Assembly (NCBI RefSeq): GCF_003034915.1
Contig: NZ_PZJX01000053.1
Span: forward strand, 1-64,000
DNA from: Mesorhizobium helmanticense
GTDB lineage: Bacteria > Pseudomonadota > Alphaproteobacteria > Rhizobiales > Rhizobiaceae
Reading direction: 5' to 3'
Length of the DNA stretch: 64,000 nt
Every line of letters starts with the position of its first letter. Position 1 is the stretch's first letter. The notes beneath the pieces were generated by a model, which worked only from the letters and a program-made list of their open reading frames with translations, had not been told where the DNA came from and made no database searches. This document shows positions 16,535 to 24,833 of the stretch, piece by piece. The translations under genes and the position numbers were made by a program.

Positions 16535-18100
16535 ATGCTCGTGCTGGACAATACGCAGGTAGAACGGCTTGAAGCCGAGGCGGTCAACTCCGCCAGGATC
16601 CGCCAGCCGCTATATGCCCCGCGCAAGAAGGTCTTCCCCAAGCGTGCCTCGGGCAGTTTTCGCCGCTTCAAGTGGCTGGTGATGGCGATCACGCTGGGCA
16701 TCTACTATCTGACGCCGTGGCTGCGCTGGGATCGAGGTCCGTTTGCTCCCGATCAGGCCGTGCTGATCGATCTTGCCAACCGCCGCTTCTATTTCTTCTT
16801 CATCGAGATCTGGCCGCAGGAATTCTACTACGTGGCCGGCCTTCTCGTCATGGCCGGCGTCGGCCTTTTCCTGGTCACATCCACGGTTGGCAGAGCCTGG
16901 TGCGGCTATACCTGCCCGCAGACCGTATGGGTCGATCTGTTTCTGGTTGTGGAGCGCGCGATCGAGGGAGATCGCAACGCCCGCATGAAGCTCGACGCCG
17001 GACCCTGGACCGCGCGCAAGCTCGTGCTGCGCTTATCGAAACACACCATCTGGCTGGTCATAGCGGCTGCCACCGGCGGCGCCTGGATCTTCTATTTCGC
17101 CGATGCGCCGACGCTGATCGGCGAGGTCTTCACCGGCACCGCAGCGCCCGTCGCCTACATCACCATCGCGGTGCTGACAGCAACCACCTACACATTCGGC
17201 GGGCTGATGCGCGAGCAGGTCTGCACCTATATGTGCCCGTGGCCGCGTATCCAGGCGGCCATGCTCGACGAGAATTCGCTCACAGTGACCTACAATGACT
17301 GGCGCGGCGAACCTCGGTCGCGTCACGCCAAGAAGGCCCAGGCCGCGGGGCAGCCGGTCGGAGACTGCGTCGATTGCAATGCCTGCGTCGCGGTCTGCCC
17401 GATGGGGATCGACATTCGCGATGGCCAGCAGCTCGAATGTATCACTTGCGCGCTGTGCATCGATGCCTGCGACGGCGTCATGGACAAGCTCGGCAAGGAG
17501 CGTGGGCTGATCTCCTACGCGACGCTGTCCGACTACAACGTCAACATGGCGGTGGCCACCGCAGGCGGCTCCTGCTCGGTGAACCCGTCGCTCGTCCGGA
17601 CCGACGGCGGTGCTTTCTCCGACAAACTGGCCCATTTCCATATCCGCAAGATATTTCGGCCGCGCACCTTCATCTATATGGGCGCATGGTCGGCGATCGG
17701 ACTCGCGCTGGTCTATTCGCTGCTGACTCGCGACCGGCTCGAGGTCAACGTCCTGCACGATCGCAACCCGCAATTCGTCACGTTGTCGGACGGTTCGATC
17801 CGCAACGGCTACACCGTCAAGCTGCTCAACATGATCCCCGAGCCTAGGACGATCATCGTCACGATGCAGGGATTGCAGGGAGCTGAAATGAACGTCGTTG
17901 GCGTCGACCTTCCGGCTGATCGGTCCTTCGCCATTGCGGTCGAACCCGACCGGCTGAAGACGCTGAAGGTTTTCGTGCGCCAGCCGGCGGACCAGGTCGG
18001 AAGCGCAACGCAAACGTTCAAATTCCGCGTCGAGGACAAGGCGAGTTTCGAAACGGACGAATACACGGCCACCTTCAATGCCCCGGAGATCGCCAGATGA
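16535..18100 (+). CDS. ccoG: cbb3 maturation protein CcoG (FixG/RdxA), iron-sulfur membrane protein
   Basis: Membrane protein of 521 residues with about five transmembrane helices and a ferredoxin-like domain with two 4Fe-4S motifs (CVDCNACVAVCP and CITCALCIDACD). The WCGYTCPQTVW and CTYMCPWPRIQ segments are conserved in the family. CcoG is a cupric reductase supplying Cu(I) for cbb3 assembly. The C-terminal region is a periplasmic Ig-like domain. Its stop overlaps the start of ccoH by four bases. Confidence 0.96.
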   Translation: MLVLDNTQVERLEAEAVNSARIRQPLYAPRKKVFPKRASGSFRRFKWLVMAITLGIYYLTPWLRWDRGPFAPDQAVLIDLANRRFYFFFIEIWPQEFYYVAGLLVMAGVGLFLVTSTVGRAWCGYTCPQTVWVDLFLVVERAIEGDRNARMKLDAGPWTARKLVLRLSKHTIWLVIAAATGGAWIFYFADAPTLIGEVFTGTAAPVAYITIAVLTATTYTFGGLMREQVCTYMCPWPRIQAAMLDENSLTVTYNDWRGEPRSRHAKKAQAAGQPVGDCVDCNACVAVCPMGIDIRDGQQLECITCALCIDACDGVMDKLGKERGLISYATLSDYNVNMAVATAGGSCSVNPSLVRTDGGAFSDKLAHFHIRKIFRPRTFIYMGAWSAIGLALVYSLLTRDRLEVNVLHDRNPQFVTLSDGSIRNGYTVKLLNMIPEPRTIIVTMQGLQGAEMNVVGVDLPADRSFAIAVEPDRLKTLKVFVRQPADQVGSATQTFKFRVEDKASFETDEYTATFNAPEIAR

Positions 18101-18594
18101 GCGCCAGTACGCAAAAACCCCGCGAATTCACCGGCAGGCACATGTTGGTCATCATCCTCACCTTTTTCGGTGTGGTCATCGCGGTCAATCTGACGATGGC
18201 GACACTCGCCAGCACGAGCTGGACCGGCCTTGTCGTCGAGAACACCTATGTGGCCAGCCAGCAATTCAACCGAAAGGCCGAGGAAGGGCGCGCCCAGGCG
18301 GCGCTCGGCTGGACCGGCAAACTCACGATCGCATGGGGCGAGGTCCGCTACGGCCTCAGCGATGCGGCAGGCAAGCCCGTTCCGCTGCATGGCGTCAAGG
18401 TGCTGTTTCGTCATCCCGCCTACGAGGCCGCGGACAAGGCTGTCCCTCTCGCCCCTGCCTCGGGCCAGGAATTTGCCGCGCAGCACACGCCTAGGGACGG
18501 CGTCTGGATCGTCGAAGTCGACGCCGATGCCGGTCTGACACAGCCCTATCGCGATGTCCGTAGAATCATGATTTCTCAGGGAGTGCTGCAATGA
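18097..18594 (+). CDS. ccoH: cbb3 assembly protein CcoH (FixH)
   Basis: Membrane-anchored protein of 165 residues with a single N-terminal transmembrane segment (HMLVIILTFFGVVIAVNLTMA) and a periplasmic FixH domain (GKLTIAWGEVRYGLSD). It is required for cbb3 assembly. It overlaps ccoG by four bases and ccoI by four bases, showing translational coupling in ccoGHIS. Confidence 0.95.
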   Translation: MSASTQKPREFTGRHMLVIILTFFGVVIAVNLTMATLASTSWTGLVVENTYVASQQFNRKAEEGRAQAALGWTGKLTIAWGEVRYGLSDAAGKPVPLHGVKVLFRHPAYEAADKAVPLAPASGQEFAAQHTPRDGVWIVEVDADAGLTQPYRDVRRIMISQGVLQ

Positions 18595-20882
18595 GCTGTT
18601 GTGCACCGGACGCTGAAATGGCGTTGGCTTTGAACAGGAGCGAAGCTGCCCTCCCCTCAAGCCAGGAAATAAGGTTGGCGAGTCGCGCCCTTGGCGGCGA
18701 CCTGCGCCAGACCGATCTCTCGGTGCCGGCTGTGCATTGCGCTGCCTGCATCCAGACAATCGAGACGGCGCTCGGAAAGCTCGGCCGTGTCGAAGGCGCT
18801 CGCGTCAACCTGTCGACGAAACGGGTGTCGATCCGGTGGCGCGGTGACGAGGTTCCGCCATTGGTTGCCACATTAGGGCGGCTGGGCTACGACGCGCACC
18901 TCTTCGACCCCGAGGCTGACGGCAAGGACAAGACGCTCTCGGAACTGATCCGGGCCGTCGCCGTCGCCGGCTTTGCCGCGGGCAACATCATGCTGCTTTC
19001 GGTCTCGGTCTGGTCCGGCGCTGAAGGCGCGACCCGCGACCTGTTCCATTGGGTCTCGGCACTCATCGCCATCCCCGCGCTCGCCTTCGCCGGTGGCATC
19101 TATTTCCGCTCGGCCTGGAATGCGCTGCGCCACGGCCGCATGAACATGGATGTGCCCATCGCGGTCGGCGTCTCGCTCGCCTATGCCATGAGCCTTTATG
19201 AGACGATCAACCACGGCGAGCACGCCTATTTCGACGCGTCGGTGTCGCTGCTGTTCTTTCTGTTGATCGGCCGCACTCTGGATCACGTGATGCGGGAGCG
19301 CGCACGGACTGCGGTGAACGGCCTGGCGCGGCTGGCGGCGCGTGGCGCCATGGTGCTGCGCGATGACGGCACACGCGACTACCTGCCGGTCGGCGAGATC
19401 GAACCAGGCATGCACCTGCTGATCGCGGCCGGCGAAAGGATTCCCGTCGACGGCAGGATCGTGCGGGGAGCGTCGGATCTCGACTGTTCGCTCGTCTCCG
19501 GCGAGAGCACGCCCAGAAGCGTAGCGCCAGGCGATATGATGCAGGCTGGCGTGCTCAACCTTACCGGCCCGCTTTCGCTGGAAGTGACGGCGGCCGCAAA
19601 AGATTCGTTCCTGGCGGAAATGGTTCGGCTGATGGAAGCCGCCGAAGGCGGTCGCGCGCGCTACCGCCGGATCGCCGATCGCGTTTCCGCGCTTTACGCC
19701 CCGGTGGTTCATCTCACCGCCTTCGTGACGTTCCTTGGCTGGATGGCGGCGACCGGTGACTGGCATCGTGCGGTGACGATTGCCATCGCCGTTCTCATCA
19801 TCACGTGCCCCTGCGCGCTCGGCCTTGCCGTGCCGATTGTGCAGGTGGTCGCGGCGCGCCGCCTCTTCGAAGCAGGCGTGATGGTCAAGGACGGCTCGGC
19901 CCTGGAGCGCCTGGCAGCGATAGACACGGCCGTATTCGACAAGACCGGCACGCTGACGCTCGGCCAGCCCCGGCTGGTCAACGCCTCCTCCGTCGATCCG
20001 GCGATGCTGGCGATCGCAGCCGACATGGCCGCGCACTCCCGTCACCCGTTCTCGAAGGCCATAGCCGCCTTCGCGGTATTTGCCGGACAGCCGAAGCTGG
20101 AGGCCGTGAGCGAGCACCCGGGTCTCGGCATCGAAGCCACGACCGCCGGCAGCACCTGGCGTCTTGGCCGGCGCGGTTGGGCCGGGTGGAAAGCCCGGAC
20201 CGGTGACGAAGGCAAGTTTGGCGGCCATGGCGGGACGGTGCTCTCGAGGAATGGGATGATCGTCGCATCCTTCACCTTCGAGGACGCGACGCGCTCCGAT
20301 GCCAAGACGGCGGTTCGTCAACTGAAGGACGCCGGCGTGTCGGTCGAGATGCTGTCCGGTGATATCGCCAATGCCTGCGGCGAGGTTGCCAGGATGCTAG
20401 ATATCGGGAGCTTCGTTCCGGCGCTGCTCCCCTCCGGCAAGGTCGAGCACATCGAAGCGCTGACCAGGGCGGGGCACAGGGTTCTGATGGTTGGCGACGG
20501 GCTCAACGACACGCCCGCGCTGGGCGCGGCGCACGTGTCGTTCGCCCCGGCCACCGCCGCCGATATCGGGCGCAACGCCGCCGATTTCGTCTTCCTGCGT
20601 GAAAGCCTCCTTGCGGTGCCCCTCGCCCTCGGCATCTCGCGAAAGGCCGGACAGCTGATACGCCAGAACCTTGCAATCGCGATCATCTACAATGCCGTTG
20701 CCGTGCCGATCGCCATTCTCGGCTATGTCACGCCGCTGATCGCGGCGATCGCGATGTCCGCCTCCTCGCTGCTGGTCATTGGAAACGCGCTGCGGCTGCA
20801 AGCGCTTGGGCCGCACACTCAAGCAAGAAGCACCGCGCCCGACAGGCGCTCCGGTATCGACGCACTGGCACAATCCTCATGA
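18591..20882 (+). CDS. ccoI: copper-translocating P-type ATPase CcoI (FixI)
   Basis: P1B-type ATPase of 763 residues that exports copper for cbb3 maturation. An N-terminal heavy-metal domain carries AVHCAACIQT; the membrane metal site is TCPCALGLAVP; the phosphorylation site is DKTGTLTLG; and the hinge motif is MVGDGLNDTPALGAA. It overlaps ccoH upstream and ccoS downstream (ATGA). Confidence 0.96.
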   Translation: MSCCAPDAEMALALNRSEAALPSSQEIRLASRALGGDLRQTDLSVPAVHCAACIQTIETALGKLGRVEGARVNLSTKRVSIRWRGDEVPPLVATLGRLGYDAHLFDPEADGKDKTLSELIRAVAVAGFAAGNIMLLSVSVWSGAEGATRDLFHWVSALIAIPALAFAGGIYFRSAWNALRHGRMNMDVPIAVGVSLAYAMSLYETINHGEHAYFDASVSLLFFLLIGRTLDHVMRERARTAVNGLARLAARGAMVLRDDGTRDYLPVGEIEPGMHLLIAAGERIPVDGRIVRGASDLDCSLVSGESTPRSVAPGDMMQAGVLNLTGPLSLEVTAAAKDSFLAEMVRLMEAAEGGRARYRRIADRVSALYAPVVHLTAFVTFLGWMAATGDWHRAVTIAIAVLIITCPCALGLAVPIVQVVAARRLFEAGVMVKDGSALERLAAIDTAVFDKTGTLTLGQPRLVNASSVDPAMLAIAADMAAHSRHPFSKAIAAFAVFAGQPKLEAVSEHPGLGIEATTAGSTWRLGRRGWAGWKARTGDEGKFGGHGGTVLSRNGMIVASFTFEDATRSDAKTAVRQLKDAGVSVEMLSGDIANACGEVARMLDIGSFVPALLPSGKVEHIEALTRAGHRVLMVGDGLNDTPALGAAHVSFAPATAADIGRNAADFVFLRESLLAVPLALGISRKAGQLIRQNLAIAIIYNAVAVPIAILGYVTPLIAAIAMSASSLLVIGNALRLQALGPHTQARSTAPDRRSGIDALAQSS

Positions 20883-21037
20883 CGACGCTCGCTTACCTCA
20901 TACCTGTGGCCCTGTTCCTCGGAGCGCTTGGGTTAGTTGGGTTCCTGTGGGCCCTGATGAGCGGTCAATATGAGGATCTCGACGGCGCGGCGGAGCGGAT
21001 TCTGATCGATCGGGACGACAAGGCGGATCAGCTTTGA
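20879..21037 (+). CDS. ccoS: cbb3 assembly protein CcoS (FixS)
   Basis: Small membrane protein of 52 residues: MTTLAYLIPVALFLGALGLV begins one transmembrane helix, followed by the FixS signature WALMSGQYEDLDGAAERIL. It is needed for cofactor insertion into cbb3. The start overlaps the ccoI stop in an ATGA arrangement. It is the last gene of the ccoGHIS operon. Confidence 0.95.
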   Translation: MTTLAYLIPVALFLGALGLVGFLWALMSGQYEDLDGAAERILIDRDDKADQL

Positions 21038-21087
21038 CACCCTTCGCAGGTTGATGCCGCCTGCCGGCACGCCATTGTCGGGTTTGG

Positions 21088-21101
21088 TTGATCCAGATCA
21101 A
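21088..21101. promoter_or_regulatory. FNR-type box upstream of small membrane protein
   Basis: TTGAT-CCAG-ATCAA is a perfect-arm palindrome centred about 60 bases before the GTG start of the 52-residue membrane protein gene at 21156. Confidence 0.78.
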
Positions 21102-21155
21102 GGTTTTCTCCTCGTCGGCGCGGTTTCTTCGACCCGTCTTTCAAGGAGAACGAAC

Positions 21156-21314
21156 GTGTCCATGGACAGCCTGATCGTCACTATCGCAGTCTTGATGGGT
21201 TTTGGGTTTTTCATGGTCGTGCTCGGCTACGCCTCCTTCGATGAATCGCGACGTCACCGAACGCCTCGGCGATCGGCCTGGATCGAGACCGACACGAAGA
21301 ATGACCGTGACTGA
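21156..21314 (+). CDS. small single-span membrane protein, FNR-box gene
   Basis: Predicted protein of 52 residues starting with GTG at 21156, seven bases behind AAGGAG (21143-21148); an ATG at 21162 is the alternative. It has one transmembrane helix (SLIVTIAVLMGFGFFMVVLGYASF) and a basic, then acidic tail. I do not recognise the family. It has its own FNR box and follows ccoS by 118 bases, so it may be a low-oxygen membrane peptide, perhaps linked to respiration (inference). Confidence 0.65.
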   Translation: MSMDSLIVTIAVLMGFGFFMVVLGYASFDESRRHRTPRRSAWIETDTKNDRD

Positions 21315-21317
21315 AAG

Positions 21318-21533
21318 TTAGCCGAGTCGAAAACCCGACGGATCGTATACTAGGTGACGGCCGGTGATCAGCGGAACTTCGAGGAAGGGTCCGCTATCGT
21401 TGAGCCCCTGCTTCGGGTGCCCGGCGACATAGGGATGTGCTTTCAGCACGGTCTGCCAAATGGTCGGAAAATCCACGCCCTTGCCGCGTGCGGCGTTGCA
21501 CTCCCTCACAAGTTTGGAAATCACGTCGGCCAA
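21318..21533 (-). CDS. small conserved-looking protein of unknown function
   Basis: Reading frame of 71 residues from a TTG at 21533 with AAGGAG nine bases before it. The open frame runs to an ATG at 21599 (93 residues), but that start touches the FNR box at 21600-21613 and leaves no room for a promoter and leader. The sequence has FPTIWQTVLKAHPYVAGHPKQG and FLEVPLITGRHLVYDP. No family recognised. It is divergent from the truncated hemoglobin-ubiM pair and convergent with the small membrane protein (3-base gap). Confidence 0.55.
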   Translation of the reverse strand: MADVISKLVRECNAARGKGVDFPTIWQTVLKAHPYVAGHPKQGLNDSGPFLEVPLITGRHLVYDPSGFRLG

Positions 21534-21599
21534 GTGGGGATGCTCCTTTCGATAAAATTCTTGTTTTCCGACGACTCCTACGATCCCTCCCCGATGCAT

Positions 21600-21613
21600 T
21601 TGATTCAGATCAA
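21600..21613. promoter_or_regulatory. FNR-type box upstream of truncated hemoglobin-ubiM
   Basis: TTGAT-TCAG-ATCAA, extended to TTTGATTCAGATCAAA, lies 47-60 bases before the hemoglobin start and about 67 bases before the TTG start of the 71-residue gene on the other strand, so it may serve both. Confidence 0.8.
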
Positions 21614-21660
21614 ATGTCTCACAAATTCTCCCACGCCGGTGTTTTCACCTCCGCTCAAGA

Positions 21661-22065
21661 GTGGCCAACAAGATGCAATCAACAGACGCGTCGGATAGCA
21701 TTTTCATTCGTATCGGCGGCAGTCCGGCGATCCGTGTCCTGGTCGATGAGTTCTACGACCTGATAGAAGCCGATCCGGCATACAGCGGGGTAATGGCGCT
21801 TCACGGTTCAGGAACGGCCGACGTGAGAGCCTCGCTAGCCGGCTGGCTATCCGCCTGGTTGGGCGGCCCCAAGGACTGGTTCGAACAGCCGCATCCATGC
21901 CTGATGGGACTGCATCTTTCGTTGCCGATTACCGCGGATCTCTCCGCCCAGTGGCTTCAGGCGATGCGGCGAGCATTGGAACGCGGCGCAATCGAACCTT
22001 GGCTTGCAGCCCAGATCCACCAGCATCTCGCCAAAATAGCCGACGCGATGGCGACGCGCCGATGA
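21661..22065 (+). CDS. group II-like truncated hemoglobin
   Basis: Protein of 134 residues with truncated-hemoglobin features: FIRIGGSPAIRVLVDEFYDLIEADPAY, WLSAWLGGPKDWFEQPHPCLMGLHLSLPI with the W-L-G-G-P and proximal histidine region of group II forms. Group II hemoglobins bind O2 tightly and can deliver it or detoxify NO. Start is GTG 21661 or ATG 21673. Its stop overlaps the start of ubiM (ATGA), and the pair follows an FNR box. Confidence 0.83.
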   Translation: MANKMQSTDASDSIFIRIGGSPAIRVLVDEFYDLIEADPAYSGVMALHGSGTADVRASLAGWLSAWLGGPKDWFEQPHPCLMGLHLSLPITADLSAQWLQAMRRALERGAIEPWLAAQIHQHLAKIADAMATRR

Positions 22066-23243
22066 CCGGTTTTGACGACAGGTTCGACATCGTCATCGTC
22101 GGCGCCGGGCCGGTCGGACTTTCCTTCGCCGCATCGCTTGCCCGGAGCAAACTCAAGGTGGCGGTGATTGAACAGCAGCCACTGGAAAAGCTGGCTGAAC
22201 CAGCCTTCGACGGTCGCGAGATCGCGCTGACCCACGCCTCGATCCGAATCCTTCGCGAGCTCGGCGCCTGGGACGCCATCCCCGCCTCGGACAAATCACC
22301 GCTTCAGGGTGCGCGCGTGTTGAATGGATCGAACGCTTTCGCTCTGTGTTTCGATCCTCCCAAGGGATCGAAAGGGCCGCTCGGAGTCCTGGTTCCCAAT
22401 TGCCGGATCCGCGATGCCCTGTTCAGGGTCGTTCGCTCGCAGGATCATGCCCGCCTGCTGTGCGGCCATTCGGTCGTCACCGCTAAAACCGGCCCCAATG
22501 GAGCAGTCATGATGCTCTCCGATGGCAGGCAGTTGACCACCCGGCTTCTCGTTGCGGCGGATTCGCGTCTGTCTGCCATGCGCGACCGGCTCGGTATCGG
22601 CGCCGAGATCAACCGGCTTGGCGACTCGATGCTGATCTGCCGGGTGAGACACGAGCGTCCGCATCACCAGATCGCGATCGAATGGTTCGATCACCATCAG
22701 ACGATTGCGATATTGCCGCTCGCGGAAGGCGTGTCGTCGGTGCTTGTCACTTTGCGCTCGATTGAAGCTGACAGGCTGCTCACCCTCGACGACGACTTGT
22801 TTTTGGCGGAATTGACGAACCGGTGTCGAGGGCGTCTCGGAAAGATGACCTTGGCAAGCAGCCGCCATATCTATCCGCTGGTCACGACGTGGGCGCACAA
22901 ATTCTGGGCTCCAAGTGCCGCACTCATTGGCGACGCCGCCGTTGGAATGCACCCGGTAACGGCACATGGCTTCAACATAGGCCTCAGCGGTCAGAGCCAG
23001 CTCGCAGACAAAATTATGGCAGCATGGCGCGACGGTCGCGACATTGCCGATCCGGCTATTCTCCAAAAATACGAGAGCCGGCTACGCCTGACGGCGGCGC
23101 CGCTCTATCATGCCACGAACATGCTCGTGAAACTCTACACGGACGAGCACCCGGTGGCACGGCTAGCCAGACATGTGGGGCTTCGCCTCGGCCAGAGTCT
23201 TCCCTTTGTCCGCCAAGGCATTTCAGCTGTCCTGAGGCGATGA
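22062..23243 (+). CDS. ubiM: FAD-dependent ubiquinone biosynthesis hydroxylase, UbiM-like
   Basis: Flavoprotein monooxygenase of 393 residues of the UbiH/UbiF/UbiM group. It has the Rossmann motif DIVIVGAGPVGLSFAASLA, the EPAFDGREIALTHASIRILRELGAWD segment typical of UbiM, and the second FAD motif LIGDAAVGMHPVTAHGFNIGL. UbiM hydroxylates the ring of ubiquinone precursors, using O2. ATG 22062 overlaps the hemoglobin stop codon. The longer frame upstream lies inside the hemoglobin gene and is rejected. Confidence 0.88.
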   Translation: MTGFDDRFDIVIVGAGPVGLSFAASLARSKLKVAVIEQQPLEKLAEPAFDGREIALTHASIRILRELGAWDAIPASDKSPLQGARVLNGSNAFALCFDPPKGSKGPLGVLVPNCRIRDALFRVVRSQDHARLLCGHSVVTAKTGPNGAVMMLSDGRQLTTRLLVAADSRLSAMRDRLGIGAEINRLGDSMLICRVRHERPHHQIAIEWFDHHQTIAILPLAEGVSSVLVTLRSIEADRLLTLDDDLFLAELTNRCRGRLGKMTLASSRHIYPLVTTWAHKFWAPSAALIGDAAVGMHPVTAHGFNIGLSGQSQLADKIMAAWRDGRDIADPAILQKYESRLRLTAAPLYHATNMLVKLYTDEHPVARLARHVGLRLGQSLPFVRQGISAVLRR

Positions 23244-23300
23244 AACCGCAGTCACGATGGCGCCAACGGCCTGGAGGCATCTACCTCGGCATGATCCGAA

Positions 23301-23314
23301 ATGATTCAGATCAA
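23301..23314. promoter_or_regulatory. FNR-type box upstream of CBS-BON gene
   Basis: ATGAT-TCAG-ATCAA deviates from the perfect arms by one base (A for T at the first position). It lies about 64 bases before the CBS-BON gene start. Confidence 0.55.
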
Positions 23315-23370
23315 GGCACATCGCGCGCAAGGCCTCCATAAACGACCGGAAGATGTCCGAGGAGGCAGTC

Positions 23371-24069
23371 ATGCAAGCCGAAGCCATAATGACCGCACCG
23401 GTCATTGGAATAGAGCCGTCTGCGTCGATTTCCGACGCGGCGGGGTTGATGCTGTCGAGAAGGATCAGCGGTCTGCCCGTCATTCGCAGTGACGGCACGT
23501 TGGCTGGCATTGTCAGCGAGGGCGACTTCCTGCGCCGGGGAGAACTGGGCACTGAGCGCAAGCGATCTCGCTGGCTGGAGTTTCTTGTCAGCCCCGGAAG
23601 AGCCGCTGATGAATATGTTCGGGCCAACGGACGCCGTGTCGAGGAGGTGATGACGGCGGATGTCGTCACGGTGCAGCCTGGCGCACCGCTGACCGAGATC
23701 GCAGAACTCATGACGCGCCATCATGTCAAACGCATTCCGGTCGTCGACGGTGAGAAAGTTGTCGGCATCGTCACCCGCTCCGACCTTCTGCGCGCATTGC
23801 TGAGCGTCTTGCCCGGATCGGCCCCCGCAACCGCTGACGACGAACAGATCCGGCAAAACATCCTTGCCGAGCTTGCGATGCGGAAATGGGCCGGCAAAGA
23901 CATGATCAACGTCGCCGTCGACAAAGGGCTGGTGGAACTGAACGGTGCCGTCTTCGATGAACGCGAGCGCCAGGCGGCGATCGTCGCCGCCGAAAACGTT
24001 GCTGGCGTAAGGGCCGTGAAAGACAGTCTCTTCTGCGCCGCGCCGCTGTCGGTCATCCTGGTTTCCTAG
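23371..24069 (+). CDS. CBS domain pair with C-terminal BON domain
   Basis: Protein of 232 residues with two CBS repeats (MTAPVIGIEPSASISDAAGLMLSRRISGLPVI and VMTADVVTVQPGAPLTEIAELMTRHHVKRIPVV) and a BON domain (IRQNILAELAMRKWAG to ENVAGVRAVKDSL). CBS pairs sense adenine nucleotides and BON domains bind membranes or phospholipids; the function of this combination is not known. ATG 23371 is five bases behind GGAGG; an ATG at 23353 is an alternative. It follows a near-perfect FNR box. Confidence 0.85.
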   Translation: MQAEAIMTAPVIGIEPSASISDAAGLMLSRRISGLPVIRSDGTLAGIVSEGDFLRRGELGTERKRSRWLEFLVSPGRAADEYVRANGRRVEEVMTADVVTVQPGAPLTEIAELMTRHHVKRIPVVDGEKVVGIVTRSDLLRALLSVLPGSAPATADDEQIRQNILAELAMRKWAGKDMINVAVDKGLVELNGAVFDERERQAAIVAAENVAGVRAVKDSLFCAAPLSVILVS

Positions 24070-24108
24070 CAACCCAAAGACCAGCTCGACCTTGTCGATG
24101 CGAACTCC

Positions 24109-24221
24109 AGAGCCGGATGATTTCAGGTCAAGTCGACCTGAAATCTGAATCCGGCTCTAAATCAAAGAGATAGAGCATAATGTCGTCCGAAAACCGCTTC
24201 ACACTTTTCGGCATCATGCTC
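24109..24221. repeat. RIME-like two-hairpin element, copy 2 (reverse orientation)
   Basis: Same element as at 12145-12254, about 113 bp. The terminal CTAGAG/CTCTAG is incomplete here (CCAGAG and GCTCGT), and it starts about 40 bases after the CBS-BON stop rather than on it. Hairpin arms AGAGCCGGAT/ATCCGGCTCT-type and AGCATGATG-type are clear. Confidence 0.82.
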
Positions 24222-24236
24222 GTATTCGCTCCACGC

Positions 24237-24506
24237 CTATCGTTGACCAGCGGCGAGCTGCAGCCGCGCGATCAGGTCGCGATTGCGGCAATAGTCCGGT
24301 GGGTTGTCGGCTTGCTGGTGTTCGTCGAGCCAGGTCGTGCAATCGTCCTGATGGCCGCAGGAGCGGCAGCGGTCCGATGCACGATTGGTGACGGCCACAT
24401 GGTCCGCCACGACCTTCAATTGTCTGTCGACGCCGAGCTTCTGCATCATGCGACCCATCAAAACGGTCCTTGCGTCAACTGAAATCAGGTAGTCGAGAAA
24501 GGTCAT
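24237..24506 (-). CDS. DUF6455-like cysteine-containing protein
   Basis: Protein of 89 residues starting at ATG 24506 behind GGGAG. It has RMMQKLGVD near the N-terminus and a cysteine pattern CRSCGHQDDCTTWLDEH...PPDYCRN near the C-terminus, as in DUF6455 proteins of rhizobia; a small metal- or iron-sulfur-binding role is possible but unproven. An FNR box lies about 52 bases upstream. The gene is convergent with the CBS-BON gene, with a RIME-like element between. Confidence 0.7.
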   Translation of the reverse strand: MTFLDYLISVDARTVLMGRMMQKLGVDRQLKVVADHVAVTNRASDRCRSCGHQDDCTTWLDEHQQADNPPDYCRNRDLIARLQLAAGQR

Positions 24507-24557
24507 GTCGGTCACTCCCGTTTACCAGCCATCATTGCCATGTTGGCGACCGCCGCA

Positions 24558-24571
24558 TTGATCTCGGTCAA
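24558..24571. promoter_or_regulatory. FNR-type box upstream of DUF6455-like gene
   Basis: TTGAT-CTCG-GTCAA, centred about 58 bases before the DUF6455-like gene on the minus strand. Confidence 0.7.
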
Positions 24572-24620
24572 CATGCGCCTTGCCCGGGAGCATCAAGGCC
24601 TGGAGACTTTCCGTCTTGGA

Positions 24621-24833
24621 TTAACTCGTTTTGCGCTCGTTTGCCTGGATGCTCGCCCGTGACCAGTCGCGCCAATGCGTCGGGCTGATGTCGACTCGGG
24701 CGCCGGTTACGGCATTCCTCCAGCCTTTCAGGTCCTTCACACAAGCAAACACAAGCGCATGCTCACCGTCTTCGTCGAAGACGGCCAGTTCGAGGTCGCG
24801 ACCAGACGGAGCGCTTAGGATTGGCTTCCACAT
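24621..24833 (-). CDS. small conserved protein (MWKPI family), copy A
   Basis: Protein of 70 residues starting MWKPILSAPSGRDLELAVFDED and containing GWRNAVTGARVDISPTHWRDW. Similar short proteins with MWxPIxxAP and PTHWREW ends are common in rhizobia; no function is known to me. A longer frame to 24887 (MKMMQIKARL...) would start inside an FNR-like palindrome, so the internal ATG is preferred. A close paralogue is at 52282-52479 in a duplicated segment. Confidence 0.65.
   Translation of the reverse strand: MWKPILSAPSGRDLELAVFDEDGEHALVFACVKDLKGWRNAVTGARVDISPTHWRDWSRASIQANERKTS

Noticed and set aside
18873..20321. 482-residue open frame opposite ccoI
   Set aside because: Antisense shadow of a well supported P-type ATPase gene.
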